64,000 nt of DNA, from assembly GCA_016703525.1 (NCBI GenBank), contig JADJBW010000003.1, forward strand, positions 62,001 to 126,000, in the 5' to 3' direction. Below are positions 44,284 through 53,373 of this stretch, one piece after another. Under the pieces are notes generated by a model. The model searched no databases. It was not told the origin of the DNA and worked only from the letters and a program-made list of their open reading frames with translations. Position 1 is the first letter of the stretch; every line of letters starts with the position of its first letter. Position numbers and translations under genes: made by a program. The stretch is from Actinomycetota bacterium (GTDB lineage: Bacteria; Actinomycetota; Acidimicrobiia; Acidimicrobiales; Microtrichaceae).

Positions 44284-45693
44284 GTGGATGAGGCGGACGG
44301 CGATCACTTCGACGTGATCGTGATCGGTGGCGGTCCCGGTGGGTACGCAGCGGCGCTGTACGGCGCGAGCGCCGGGCTTCGCATCGCCCTGGTCGAACGC
44401 GACAAGGTCGGCGGCACGTGCCTGCACCGCGGCTGCATCCCTGCGAAGGAACTGCTCGAGTCGGCTTCGGTGTACCGGACCGTTCGTCACGCCGCTGAGT
44501 TCGGCGTCCACGTGGGCGAGCCGTCGATCGACTGGTCGGCGACGATCGATCGCAAGCAGCGTGTCGTCGACCAGATGTTCACCGGCCTCGGCTCGCTCCT
44601 CAAGGGCCGCAAGGTCGAGGTGGTTCCGGGTTCCGGCGTGCTCGAGGCCGACGGCCGGGTCACCGTCGAGACCGACGCCGGGAGCCGCACGCTCGCGGGC
44701 GATGCGGTGATCCTGGCGACCGGCTCGGTTCCCCGCGTGATCCCCGGCTTCGAACCCGATGCCCGGCTGGTGTTCAGCTCCGACGAACTGCTCGACCTCC
44801 GCGAGCTCCCCGGCTCGGCGGCGGTCATCGGCGGCGGCGCGATCGGCTGCGAGTTCGCGTCGACCCTCGCCGACATGGGCGCCTCGGTCACGATCCTCGA
44901 AGGGCTCCCGAAGATCCTGCCGGGCTGTGACGAGGAGATTGCGAAGGTCGTCACCACGTCGTTCAAGAAGCGGGGCCTCACGATCCGCACCGGCGTGCGC
45001 GTCACGGGTCATCAACCGCAGGATGGCGGCGGAACGGCGGTGCAGATCGAGGGATCCGACCCGCTGTTCGTCGACATGGTGGTCGTCTCGGTCGGCCGTC
45101 GGCCGGTCACCGACGGGGTGCTCGGCGACGGATGCAAGGTTGCCGTGTCGCCGCGAGGGTTCTTCGAGGTCGACGCACACGGCCGCACCGGCGTGCCGGG
45201 TGTGTGGGCGGTTGGCGACTGCATCGATACCCCGCAGCTCGCCCACGTCGCCTTCATGGAGGGCATGAACGCCATCCGCGACATCCTCGGTGAAGACCCG
45301 CCGCCGATCGACGCCGGCCGGGTGCCGTGGGCGATCTACTGCCAGCCCGAGGTGGCGTTTGCCGGCTACACCGAGGCCGCCGCGAAGGAGGCGGGCTTCG
45401 ACGTGGTGACCGCGAAACACCGGTTCATCGGCAACGGCCGCGCCGTAATCATCGGCTCGACCGATGGCATGGTGAAGGTGATCGCCGAGCGTCGCCCAGA
45501 CGGCACGGCCGGGCGGGTGCTGGGCGTGCATCTCGCGGGGCCGTGGGTGACCGAGCAGCTGGGCCAGGGGTACCTGGCGGTCAACTGGGAGGCGACGGTC
45601 GACGAGATCGCGGCCCTCATACAGCCGCACCCCACCATGAGCGAGTTGTTCGGCGAGACGGTGCTTTCGCTGACAGGCCGATCGCTGCACTGA
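44284..45693 (+). CDS. lpdA: Dihydrolipoyl dehydrogenase (E3)
   Basis: A 469-residue flavoprotein. FAD motif VIVIGGGPGGYAAALYGASAG (about residues 11-31), redox pair in GGTCLHRGCIPAKELLES (Cys about 45 and 50), NAD motif AVIGGGAIGCEFASTLADMG (about 180), second FAD motif VWAVGDCIDTPQLAHVA (about 310). The interface His/Glu are in IQPHPTMSELFGE (about 450). It reoxidises dihydrolipoyl groups on E2 with NAD in the cytosol. GTG 44284 has AGGAGAG upstream. It is first of an E3-E2-LipB/LipA set, so the operon couples complex formation to lipoylation. Confidence 0.95.
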   Translation: MDEADGDHFDVIVIGGGPGGYAAALYGASAGLRIALVERDKVGGTCLHRGCIPAKELLESASVYRTVRHAAEFGVHVGEPSIDWSATIDRKQRVVDQMFTGLGSLLKGRKVEVVPGSGVLEADGRVTVETDAGSRTLAGDAVILATGSVPRVIPGFEPDARLVFSSDELLDLRELPGSAAVIGGGAIGCEFASTLADMGASVTILEGLPKILPGCDEEIAKVVTTSFKKRGLTIRTGVRVTGHQPQDGGGTAVQIEGSDPLFVDMVVVSVGRRPVTDGVLGDGCKVAVSPRGFFEVDAHGRTGVPGVWAVGDCIDTPQLAHVAFMEGMNAIRDILGEDPPPIDAGRVPWAIYCQPEVAFAGYTEAAAKEAGFDVVTAKHRFIGNGRAVIIGSTDGMVKVIAERRPDGTAGRVLGVHLAGPWVTEQLGQGYLAVNWEATVDEIAALIQPHPTMSELFGETVLSLTGRSLH

Positions 45694-45740
45694 CCGCCGA
45701 CGAGTACGTGTACGAACGAGACAAGGACGACGAGGAACCG

Positions 45741-47175
45741 ATGGCCGAGATCGTGATGCCGCAGTTGGGTGAGTCGGTGACCGAGGGCACCATCACCCGC
45801 TGGTTCAAGCAGGTGGGCGACGCCGTCGCCGAGGACGAGACGCTCTTCGAGGTGTCGACCGACAAGGTCGACTCCGAGGTGCCCTCGCCGGCGGGTGGCG
45901 TGGTGCTCGAGATCCGCGTCCCCGAGGGCGAGACGGTCGACGTTGGCACCGTCTTGGCCGTGCTCGGCGACGCCGGCGCCGTCCCGCCCGTCGCTGCCGA
46001 GCCGGTCGCTGTCGAGCCGGTCGCGGTCGAGGCCGGTGGGTGCCGAGCCGGTCGCTGCCGAGCCGGTCGCTGCCGAGCCGCCGGCGACCGCGGGCGCCGA
46101 GCCGGCCGCCGCTGCCGATGACGCCGGTCCGTCGCCCGCCACGCAGGGGCTGCTGCTGTCGCCGTTGGTGCGGCGCCTCATCGACGAGCACGGGTTGGAC
46201 CCGGCCACGATGGCCGGCACCGGGCTCGGCGGCCGCATCACCCGCGACGACGTGCTCGCCGAGATCGATCGTCGTGCGCTGCGCACCGCCGCGCCGGCCA
46301 CCGCGCCGCCTCCCGTGCCCGCGTCGGCAGCAGCGGTGCCGGCAGCGTCTGCGCCCGCCGTCTCCTCCTCATCATCCGCCGCCGCCGGTGCGTCCGCCGC
46401 CGGTGCGTCCGCGGCGCCTCGTCGGATCGCGGCGCCGAACTCGCTGGAGCGCACCCCCGGCGCCGAGTCGACCCGGGTGCCGTTCACCAACATCCGTCGA
46501 CGCACCGCCGAGCACATGGTCGCCTCCAAGGCGACCTCGCCGCACGTGATCACCGCCATCGACGTCGACTACGAGGGTGTCGATCGGGTTCGCCGTGCGG
46601 CGAAGGGAGCGTTCGCCGCCGAGGAGGGGTTCTCGCTCACGTACCTGCCGTTCATCTCGCGTGCCGTCATCGACGCGCTCGCGGACTTCCCGCGGCTCAA
46701 CGGCACCGTCGGCAACGACGAGTTGATCGTCCACCACGCAGTGCACCTCTCGATCGCTGTCGACCTCGATTTCGAGGGCCTGCTCGCCCCGGTCATTCCG
46801 GGCGCCGACGGCAAGCGGCTGCGTGCGATCGCCCGCGAAATCCACGATGTCGCCCAGCGCGCTCGGTCGAAGGCCCTCTCGCCCGACGAGCTGTCGGGCG
46901 GCACGTTCACCATCTCGAACTCCGGCTCGTTCGGCACCTTCCTGGTCGCGCCGATCATCAACCAGCCGCAGGTGGCGATCCTCTCCTCCGACGGCATCGC
47001 CAGGCGCCCGGTCGTGGTGCGCGACGCCGATGGCGGCGAGTCGATCGGCATCCACTCGGTCGGGAACCTCACGATGAGCTGGGACCACCGCGCGGTCGAC
47101 GGCGCGTATGCGGCGGCGTTCCTCGCCCGGGCCAAGGAGATCATCGAGACCCGCGACTGGTCCGCAGAGCTCTGA
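45741..47175 (+). CDS. Dihydrolipoamide acyltransferase (E2), frame broken near 46030
   Basis: About 477 residues after repair. The N-terminal lipoyl domain is MAEIVMPQLGESVTEGTITR, with the lipoyl Lys in FEVSTDKVDSEVPS (about 43). A pentapeptide-repeat linker (AEPVA/VEPVA units) follows, then the E3-binding domain (SPLVRRLIDEHGLDPATM...GLGGRITRDDV). A Ser/Ala-rich linker leads to the catalytic domain, which has SWDHRAVDGAYAA (His and Asp) near the end. In the repeat linker near 46030 there is one extra G, so the two halves are in different frames; repair gives a continuous protein. The neighbours are intact, so a sequence error is likely. It is pyruvate- or 2-oxoglutarate-type, not resolved here. 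Confidence 0.9.
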
Positions 47176-47182
47176 GGGCGAG

Positions 47183-48823
47183 TTGTCGCTTCACGTCCGG
47201 TGGCTCGGCCGGGTTCCCTACGGCGAGGCGCTCGCCCTGCAGCGCGCGCTGTTCGAGCGGTCGGCGCGCGACCACCTGCTGCTGCTCGAACACCCGCCGA
47301 CGTACACGCTCGGGGTGAACGCCGACGAGTCGAACGTGCTCGTCGACCCGGCGACGGTTGGCGCCGAGTTGCTGCGGGTGGACCGCGGTGGCGACGTCAC
47401 CTTCCATGGGCCCGGCCAGATCGTCGGCTACCCGATCGTGTCGCTCGTCGAGCCCGGTTCGGGCGCGCTCGCGTCGACCCGCGGCTACGTGACCCAGATC
47501 GAGACGATGCTGGTGGAGGTGCTGGCGTCGTTCGGCGTGGAGGCGACCACGATCGATCGGTGCCCCGGTGTGTGGGTCGACGACGGCTGCACACCCCCTC
47601 GCAAGATCGCTGCGATCGGTGTGCGCATCTCCCGCGGGCGGACCATGCACGGCTTCGCGCTGAACGTCGATCCCGATCTGGCGATGTTCACCAACATCGT
47701 CCCGTGCGGCATCGCCGACAAGGGCGTCACGTCGATGGCGGCCGAGGGTGCGACGGTCGAAACGAGGGCGGTCGTCGACGCGCTGGTCGCTGCCGCGGCG
47801 CGGCGCTGGGGCGGTGGGCAGGTCGAGCGGTCCGACGTGGTGTGGAGGGTCGCCGACGATGACCGCGACCTCGCGCCGTTCAGCCGATCGGCGACGGTCG
47901 CCTTGTCGCCGCGCCGTCGGGCGCGTCTCGACGAGGCGGGTGTGGGGGAGGGGGTGCCGGTCGACGCGGCGAAGCCGTCGTGGATGCGAGCCCGCGTCCG
48001 TCTCGATGCCGACGTGTTGAAGTTGCGGTCGACGCTTCGCTCGCTCGACCTGGTCACGGTCTGCGAGGAGGCGGGCTGCCCGAACCTGTCGGAGTGTTGG
48101 TCGGCCGGCACGGCCACGTTCATGGTGTGCGGCGAGCGGTGCACCCGAGCCTGCGGCTTCTGCCTGGTCGACACCCGGCGGCCCGAGCCGCTCGACCTCG
48201 ACGAGCCGAGGCGGGTGGCCGAGGCGGTCGCAGCGCTCGATCTGCGTCACGCCGTGGTGACGATGGTCGCCCGAGACGACCTTCCTGACGGAGGTGCGGA
48301 GCACGTCGCGGCGACGATCGCAGCGATCCGGGAGCGCACACCGAGCACCACGATCGAGGTGCTCATCAGCGATCTGGGCGGCGACGCCGACTCGCTCGCG
48401 ACGGTGCTGGAGGCCCGCCCCGACATCGTGAACCACAACATCGAGACGGTGCCGCGGCTGCAGCGCGTCGCTCGACCGTCGGCCCGCTACTCGCGCAGCC
48501 TGGCGCTGCTCGCCCGCGTCGCCGCTGCCGGAGCCGTGGCGAAGTCCGGGCTGGTGGTGGGGCTCGGCGAGACCGAGGACGAGATTCGGGGCACGCTCCT
48601 CGACCTCGCGTCGCTGGGCGTGTCGATCGTGACGATCGGCCAGTACCTGCGCCCGACCGACGGTCATCTACCGGTCGCTCGGTGGTGGCATCCCGAGGAC
48701 TTCGCCCGTTGGGCCGAGTTCGGCATGGACGCGCTCGGGCTCGGCCACGTCGAGTCGTCGCCCTTCACCCGTTCGAGCTACCACGCTCAGCAGGGTGCAG
48801 TTGCGGTTTCGATCACTCGGTGA
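47183..48823 (+). CDS. lipB-lipA: Fused octanoyltransferase LipB - lipoyl synthase LipA
   Basis: A 546-residue continuous frame. Residues about 1-220 are LipB: LLLLEHPPTYTLGVNADESN, GGDVTFHGPGQIVGYPI, and the catalytic Cys in FTNIVPCGIADKGVTSM. After a linker, the LipA radical-SAM part starts near 265: CEEAGCPNLSECW (auxiliary cluster Cys) and CTRACGFCLVD (SAM cluster CxxxCxxC), and ends SSYHAQQG with the distal Ser in RSSYHA. LipB moves octanoyl from ACP to E2; LipA inserts two sulfurs. TTG 47183 follows GAGG and lies 7 bp after the E2 stop, so it is probably coupled to E2. This fusion is not the usual arrangement of separate genes. Confidence 0.9.
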   Translation: MSLHVRWLGRVPYGEALALQRALFERSARDHLLLLEHPPTYTLGVNADESNVLVDPATVGAELLRVDRGGDVTFHGPGQIVGYPIVSLVEPGSGALASTRGYVTQIETMLVEVLASFGVEATTIDRCPGVWVDDGCTPPRKIAAIGVRISRGRTMHGFALNVDPDLAMFTNIVPCGIADKGVTSMAAEGATVETRAVVDALVAAAARRWGGGQVERSDVVWRVADDDRDLAPFSRSATVALSPRRRARLDEAGVGEGVPVDAAKPSWMRARVRLDADVLKLRSTLRSLDLVTVCEEAGCPNLSECWSAGTATFMVCGERCTRACGFCLVDTRRPEPLDLDEPRRVAEAVAALDLRHAVVTMVARDDLPDGGAEHVAATIAAIRERTPSTTIEVLISDLGGDADSLATVLEARPDIVNHNIETVPRLQRVARPSARYSRSLALLARVAAAGAVAKSGLVVGLGETEDEIRGTLLDLASLGVSIVTIGQYLRPTDGHLPVARWWHPEDFARWAEFGMDALGLGHVESSPFTRSSYHAQQGAVAVSITR

Positions 48824-49283
48824 CGAGGGGGCGCCCCGACTTCTCCCACCCCTCGGTCCCGTCGACGAGGTGGTAGAGCTTGGTGAATCCGGCCTTCTCC
48901 ATCGCGACGATGGCCTTGGTCGAGCGGTTGCCCGTCCGGCAGTACACGAGCGTGGGCGCCTTCGGGTCGAGGCGCTTGAGCACGGTCGCGAACTGCGGAT
49001 CGTCGAGGGGCACGTTGTTCGCCCCGGCAATGTGGCCGGCGAGGAACTCCTTGGGCGTGCGGACGTCCACCACGACGAGGCCGGGCGTCGTGGCGAGCAC
49101 CTTCGTCGCCTTTTCCGGGGTCACCTCGGTGACCCGTGACGACGGCTTCTGGGCCGACTCGGACGACTTCGGCGACGCGGCCGAGTCGTCGGAGCTGCAT
49201 CCGAGCGGGATGACAACTGCGAGCCCGACGGCGGCGCCGACGAGCCACCGGCGGCGTTGTGAGGTGGGGAATGCGGCGGTCAT
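48813..49283 (-). CDS. Rhodanese-domain lipoprotein
   Basis: A 156-residue protein. The N-terminus MTAAFPTSQRRRWLVGAAVG ends at a lipobox VIPLGC (Cys near 28), so it is anchored on the outer face of the membrane. Then a Ser/Ala-rich linker and one rhodanese domain: VVVDVRTPKEFLAGHIAGA and the active-site loop VYCRTGNRSTKA (Cys). Possible sulfur transfer or thiol chemistry outside the cytoplasm; the substrate is unknown. ATG 49283 starts the signal peptide. It converges with lipB-lipA, 11 bp overlapping. Confidence 0.85.
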   Translation of the reverse strand: MTAAFPTSQRRRWLVGAAVGLAVVIPLGCSSDDSAASPKSSESAQKPSSRVTEVTPEKATKVLATTPGLVVVDVRTPKEFLAGHIAGANNVPLDDPQFATVLKRLDPKAPTLVYCRTGNRSTKAIVAMEKAGFTKLYHLVDGTEGWEKSGRPLVTE

Positions 49284-49327
49284 GTCGCCGACAGTAACCG
49301 CGAGGGGGTGCCCGTAGGCTGCATCCG

Positions 49328-50458
49328 ATGAGCGAGCCGCGGCATGCCATGACCAGCCCATTTCCCGCCCGCCTGGACCGGGTTCGAAACCGGCTCCGGA
49401 ACCTCGGCCTCGATGCTCTGGCCGTCTCGGTCGGCCCGGATCTGCCGTGGTTGTGCGGCTACGAGGCGATGCCGCTCGAACGGCTGACGATGCTGGTCGT
49501 TCCCGTGGACGGTCCCGCCACGCTCGTCGTGCCGGCGTTGGAGGCCCCCCGCGTGAACGACCGCGGCGACGTCACGGTGCGGCCGTGGGGCGAGGCCGAC
49601 GACCCGATCGCGATCGTCGACGCGCTCGTCCCCCGCGGCGCCGGCGTCGCGATCGGCGATCGGACGTGGGCCCGGTTCCTGATCGAGTGGCAGTCGCGTC
49701 ACGGCGAGCTTCGCTTCGAGCGCGCCCAGACGGTCACCGGGGTGTTGCGCGAGCGCAAGGAGCCCTCCGAGATCGCGGTGCTCCAGCGTGCGGCGGCGGC
49801 CGTCGACGGCATCGCCGCCGACCTGCAGTCGGGAACGATTCCGCTGGTCGGGCGGACCGAGGCCGACGTGTCGGCCGATCTGTCGCAGCGCCTGCTCGCG
49901 GCCGGTCACCATCGCGTGAACTTCGCGATCGTCGCCGCCGGAGCGAATGCCGCGAGCCCCCATCACGAGCCGGGGCTGCGGCGTATCGAGGCCGGCGAGG
50001 TGGTGCTGTGCGACTTCGGCGGCACGATGCTCGACGAGTTCGGCGTGGGCTCTTGCTCCGACATCACGAGATGCGTGTGGACCGGCGAGCCGTCGTCGGA
50101 GGTACGCGACGTCTACGGCGTGCTGGAACGCGCTCAGGCGGCGGGCGTGGCCGCGGGCGAGGTCGGCACCGCGTGCGAGGACGTCGACGCTGCGTGTCGA
50201 CGCATCATCGACGATGCCGGGTTCGGCGAGTTCTTCATCCACCGGACCGGTCACGGGATCGGGGTCGAGGAGCACGAGGACCCGTACATCGTGGCGGGAA
50301 ACCGGAGCGTTATCGAGGTCGGTAACGCATGGTCGATCGAACCGGGGATCTATCTGCCCGGGCGATTCGGCATGCGCCTCGAGGACATCGTGGTCGCGAC
50401 CGAGGCGGGCCCGCTGTCGCTCAATCGGGCCGATCACGCCTTGGCCGTCGTGGGCTGA
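49328..50458 (+). CDS. M24 family Xaa-Pro aminopeptidase/dipeptidase
   Basis: A 376-residue protein with a creatinase-type N-terminal domain (about 1-140) and a pita-bread metallopeptidase domain. Metal ligands are visible as Asp in VLCDFGGTM, Asp in SDITRCVW, His in HRTGHGIG, Glu in WSIEPGIYLP and Glu in MRLEDIV. It removes residues next to proline in peptides in the cytosol. M8 (49349) is an alternative start. It is divergent from the rhodanese lipoprotein. Confidence 0.93.
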   Translation: MSEPRHAMTSPFPARLDRVRNRLRNLGLDALAVSVGPDLPWLCGYEAMPLERLTMLVVPVDGPATLVVPALEAPRVNDRGDVTVRPWGEADDPIAIVDALVPRGAGVAIGDRTWARFLIEWQSRHGELRFERAQTVTGVLRERKEPSEIAVLQRAAAAVDGIAADLQSGTIPLVGRTEADVSADLSQRLLAAGHHRVNFAIVAAGANAASPHHEPGLRRIEAGEVVLCDFGGTMLDEFGVGSCSDITRCVWTGEPSSEVRDVYGVLERAQAAGVAAGEVGTACEDVDAACRRIIDDAGFGEFFIHRTGHGIGVEEHEDPYIVAGNRSVIEVGNAWSIEPGIYLPGRFGMRLEDIVVATEAGPLSLNRADHALAVVG

Positions 50459-50592
50459 TCGCTGCCCTGATCATTGCCTGATCGCTGCCTGGTTCTGGGC
50501 TGATCGTGGGCGCGAGACGAGATCCGCGGCTTCTTACAGAGTTCTCGAACCGCGGGGGTTTGGATCTCACATCGGGGCTTCAGAGTGGTGGA

Positions 50593-50613
50593 TGTCCCGG
50601 ACGGACCGGGACA
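50593..50613 (+). promoter_or_regulatory. Hairpin in the leader of the secreted protein gene
   Basis: TGTCCCGG (50593-50600), loop ACGGA, CCGGGACA (50606-50613): a perfect 8-bp stem. It sits 24 bp before ATG 50638 and before the AAGGAG site. It could be an operator or an mRNA-stability element. Confidence 0.4.
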
Positions 50614-50637
50614 CCAACACCTCCCAAGGAGCCCACC

Positions 50638-51315
50638 ATGAAGAAGCAACTCGCCGCCCTCGGACTTTCCGCCGGACTCGTCTTCGGTGGCACCGGACTC
50701 GCACTCAGCAACGCCGGTGCCCAGGATTCGACCTCGACGACAGCCACGGCGTCGGCCGACCAGAGCGACGGTGCGGCATCGCAGTCCACCGACGCCAACC
50801 GCCCCGATCCGTCGCAACACTTCTCCGAGGCGATCGCCCCGCTGGTGTCGGACGGCACGATCACCCAGGCGCAGGCCGATGCGGTCGTCAAGGCGATCAG
50901 CGATGCGGGCCCGCCGCAGGGCGGCCAGGGCGGCCCCGGTGGTTCCGGCGGCCGTGACGGGCAGCGAGGTGGCCCCGGCGCCGAGGCCGCAGCGACTGCG
51001 CTCGGCATCTCGGCCGACGACCTCCGCACCGAACTGCAGAGCGGCAAGTCGATCGCCGATGTGGCGAGCGAGAAGTCGGTCGACGTGCAGACGGTGATCG
51101 ACGCCATGATCGCCGACCTCAAGACCCACCTCGATGAGGAGGTCGCCAGCGGGACCCATACCCAGGCCGAGGCCGACCAGCGGCTCGCTGATGCCACCGA
51201 GCACATCACCGCCATGGTGAACGGCGAGAAGCCCGCCGGCGGCCCGGGTCAGGACGGCCAGGCTCCCCCGGCCGATGCGCCCGCAGACGGCTCCACCACC
51301 ACCACGGCGAACTGA
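50638..51315 (+). CDS. Secreted Gly/Gln-rich repeat protein of unknown function
   Basis: A 225-residue protein with a clear signal peptide MKKQLAALGLSAGLVFGGTG...NAGA (cleavage about residue 29). The mature part has a Ser/Thr-rich stretch, a helical segment HFSEAIAPLVSDGTITQAQADAVVKAI, a Gly/Gln-rich linker (about 100-115), then LGISADDLRTELQSGKSIADVA and SVDVQTVIDAMIADLKTHLDE. The last 40 residues are Gly/Pro/Thr-rich. The DLRTEL...GKSIADVA pattern recurs in secreted actinobacterial proteins with no known activity. ATG 50638 has AAGGAG just upstream. A strong hairpin terminator follows at 51377. Confidence 0.8.
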   Translation: MKKQLAALGLSAGLVFGGTGLALSNAGAQDSTSTTATASADQSDGAASQSTDANRPDPSQHFSEAIAPLVSDGTITQAQADAVVKAISDAGPPQGGQGGPGGSGGRDGQRGGPGAEAAATALGISADDLRTELQSGKSIADVASEKSVDVQTVIDAMIADLKTHLDEEVASGTHTQAEADQRLADATEHITAMVNGEKPAGGPGQDGQAPPADAPADGSTTTTAN

Positions 51316-51376
51316 CGGAGGAACTGCTGACGACCAACCAACCATCCCCCAACAACTGACGCTCACATCAGGCGAG

Positions 51377-51406
51377 CGGCCGGATCACCCGAAGGTGGTC
51401 CGGCCG
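51377..51406 (+). terminator. Strong hairpin terminator
   Basis: CGGCCGGATCACC (51377-51389), loop CGAA, GGTGGTCCGGCCG (51394-51406): 13 pairs with one G-T wobble. It lies 62 bp after the secreted-protein stop and before the next gene at 51455. No T tract follows. Confidence 0.7.
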
Positions 51407-51454
51407 TGCCGCGCGCATTGGGCGCTCCGTTGAGAGGCCGCATAGCGTCGGGGG

Positions 51455-52309
51455 GTGCTTCGTCTCGACCTCGCCACCGTGTTGCTCCAGTGGTCGGTCG
51501 GGGGGCTGTTCTTCCTGTGGGTCACGGGCGAGCGTCGCCAGGTCGGCATCGGGTACGGATGGTTGCTTCGCGGCGTATACGGCCTGATGGCGTTGGCGGC
51601 GGCCGTCGCAGGAGTGCGATACCACCCCGTCGTGGCGCGTGAGGCATCGTCGTTGGCGGTCGGGCTCGCCGCCGGCGCCGCCTTCGTGGTGAGCTGGCGC
51701 CGTCGGCGCGCCGGTGTGCTCCACCAACGAGAGCAGTCGCAGGCGCGATCGGCGCGGATCACCGAGATGACGGGCATCGATCGCGAGGCCCAGCACTTCG
51801 ACGAGACCGTCGCCGAGTTCCCGCCGCGCCTCGACCTGATCGCGCCCGCAGTCGGAATGGTCGGCCTGGTCGCGGCGGGGATCGACGCCGGTTCCCCGGC
51901 GGTGACCCAGGTCGTGCGGGTCGTGGTGGGTGCGCTGTTCCTCGGGTGCGTCACCGATGCGATGCTCCTCGGCCACTGGTATCTCACCCAGCCGGGGTTG
52001 CCGCGGGCCCCGCTGCTCGATCTGGTGCGCTGGCTCACCTGGCTCTGGCCGATCGAGACCGCGGTCATGCTGCTTCCCACGGGGATGGGGTCGGTGCTCA
52101 CCGGCACGATCGACGACGGCTGGGGCGGCATGTTGGGATGGTTCTGGATCGCGTGCGTGGTGACCACGATCGTGCTCGCCCGCGTGACCCGAGCGGCCCT
52201 GCACGAGCGGGCGTACTCGGCGGTCATGGCGGCGACGGGGTTGCTGTACCTCGCCATCATCACCGGGTTCGGCCAGGACCTCGTGGCTCGCCTGATCCTT
52301 GCCGGGTGA
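51455..52309 (+). CDS. Polytopic membrane protein, unknown function
   Basis: A 284-residue protein with about eight membrane helices: two at the N-terminus (LLQWSVGGLFFLWVTGE, LLRGVYGLMALAAAVAGV), one near 70, then a cytoplasmic charged loop (RRRRAGVLHQREQSQARSAR, then FDETVAEFPPRLD), and a block of four or five at about 130-280. No named domain was recognised. It is clear of operon neighbours: a strong terminator lies upstream and a repeat array downstream. Confidence 0.7.
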   Translation: MLRLDLATVLLQWSVGGLFFLWVTGERRQVGIGYGWLLRGVYGLMALAAAVAGVRYHPVVAREASSLAVGLAAGAAFVVSWRRRRAGVLHQREQSQARSARITEMTGIDREAQHFDETVAEFPPRLDLIAPAVGMVGLVAAGIDAGSPAVTQVVRVVVGALFLGCVTDAMLLGHWYLTQPGLPRAPLLDLVRWLTWLWPIETAVMLLPTGMGSVLTGTIDDGWGGMLGWFWIACVVTTIVLARVTRAALHERAYSAVMAATGLLYLAIITGFGQDLVARLILAG

Positions 52310-52323
52310 CGCTCCTCCGGACT

Positions 52324-52469
52324 GGGCCGAGAGCGCGGCGCCCCTGCGAACTGGGCCGATCCACATACCTGGTCGGTCTGCAATTGGGCCCAGTTCGGGC
52401 CGAGAGCGCGGCACCTCTGCGAACTGGGCCGATCCACATACCTGGTCGGTCTGCAATTGGGCCCAGTTC
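52324..52469. repeat. Two 73-bp tandem repeats, each with a 10-bp inverted repeat
   Basis: Copies at 52324-52396 and 52397-52469 differ at about two positions. In each, GAACTGGGCC (52348-52357 in copy 1) pairs with GGCCCAGTTC (52387-52396) across a 29-nt spacer. The array fills the gap between the membrane protein stop and ku. A partial third start (GACTGGGCC) is just upstream. Confidence 0.85.
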
Positions 52470-52578
52470 GGGGGAAGGGCTGGCGGGGGAGCGCTGCTCG
52501 CTCGATGGTTGGGCGGTCGGGCGGTGACAGAACCGCGCGAATCGGCCGATACTGGAGGGCGACCGACAGGAGGACCCC

Positions 52579-53373
52579 ATGCCCCGCGCCATCTGGAGCG
52601 GTTCGATCAGCTTCGGACTCGTGAACATCCCGGTGAAGCTGTATTCGGCGATCTCGGAGAAGTCGGTGCGCTTCAACCAGATCGATCGACGCAACGGCGC
52701 GCGAATCCGCCAGCAGCGAGTCAACGCCGAGACCGGTGACGAGGTCCCGACCGACGAGATCGTGAAGGGGTTCGAGGTTGCCCGCGGCCACTACGTGCAG
52801 GTGACCGAGGAGGACCTCGCAGGTCTCGCTCCGCGCGCGTCGCGCTCGATCGACCTCGCGGCATTCGTCGACCTCGACGAGATCGACCCGGTGTTCTTCG
52901 ACGGGGCCTATCACGTGGCACCCGAGAAGGCGCCGAAGGCCTATGCGCTGCTGGTCGCGGCGATGGAGAAGTCGCACAAGGTCGGGATCGCCCGGTTCGT
53001 GATGCGTTCGAAGGAGTACGTGGCGGTGCTCCGCCCCAAGGACGGCACGCTGTTGCTGTCGATGATGGTGTACGCCGACGAGCTCGTTCCGGCGACGGTG
53101 ATCCCCGAGTTCGAGGAGCTGGCCGACATCGAGGTGTCGGACCGCGAGCTGCTGATGGCCGATCAGCTGATCGAGTCGCTGTCGGATCGTTTCGAACCGG
53201 AGTCGTATCGCGACACCTATCGCGAGCAACTGCTCGATCTGATCGACCGGAAGTCGCAGGGCCTCGATCTCACCGCCGAGCTGACGCCCGCGCCGTCGGG
53301 TGACACGGTCATCGATCTGATGGCGGCGCTCGAGGCGTCGGTCGCGGCGGCCCGCGCGGCGCGATCTGCCTGA
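52579..53373 (+). CDS. ku: Ku protein (NHEJ)
   Basis: A 264-residue bacterial Ku. The N-terminus MPRAIWSGSISFGLVNIPVKLYSA is diagnostic, with the core beta-barrel around RFNQIDRRNGARIRQQRV and KSHKVGIARFVMRSKEYVAVL. The C-terminal tail is short (TAELTPAPSGDTVIDLMAALEA), without the long Lys-rich extension of some Ku proteins. It binds DNA ends as a homodimer and recruits the end-processing enzymes. The next gene starts in the TGATG overlap, so they are coupled. Confidence 0.97.
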   Translation: MPRAIWSGSISFGLVNIPVKLYSAISEKSVRFNQIDRRNGARIRQQRVNAETGDEVPTDEIVKGFEVARGHYVQVTEEDLAGLAPRASRSIDLAAFVDLDEIDPVFFDGAYHVAPEKAPKAYALLVAAMEKSHKVGIARFVMRSKEYVAVLRPKDGTLLLSMMVYADELVPATVIPEFEELADIEVSDRELLMADQLIESLSDRFEPESYRDTYREQLLDLIDRKSQGLDLTAELTPAPSGDTVIDLMAALEASVAAARAARSA

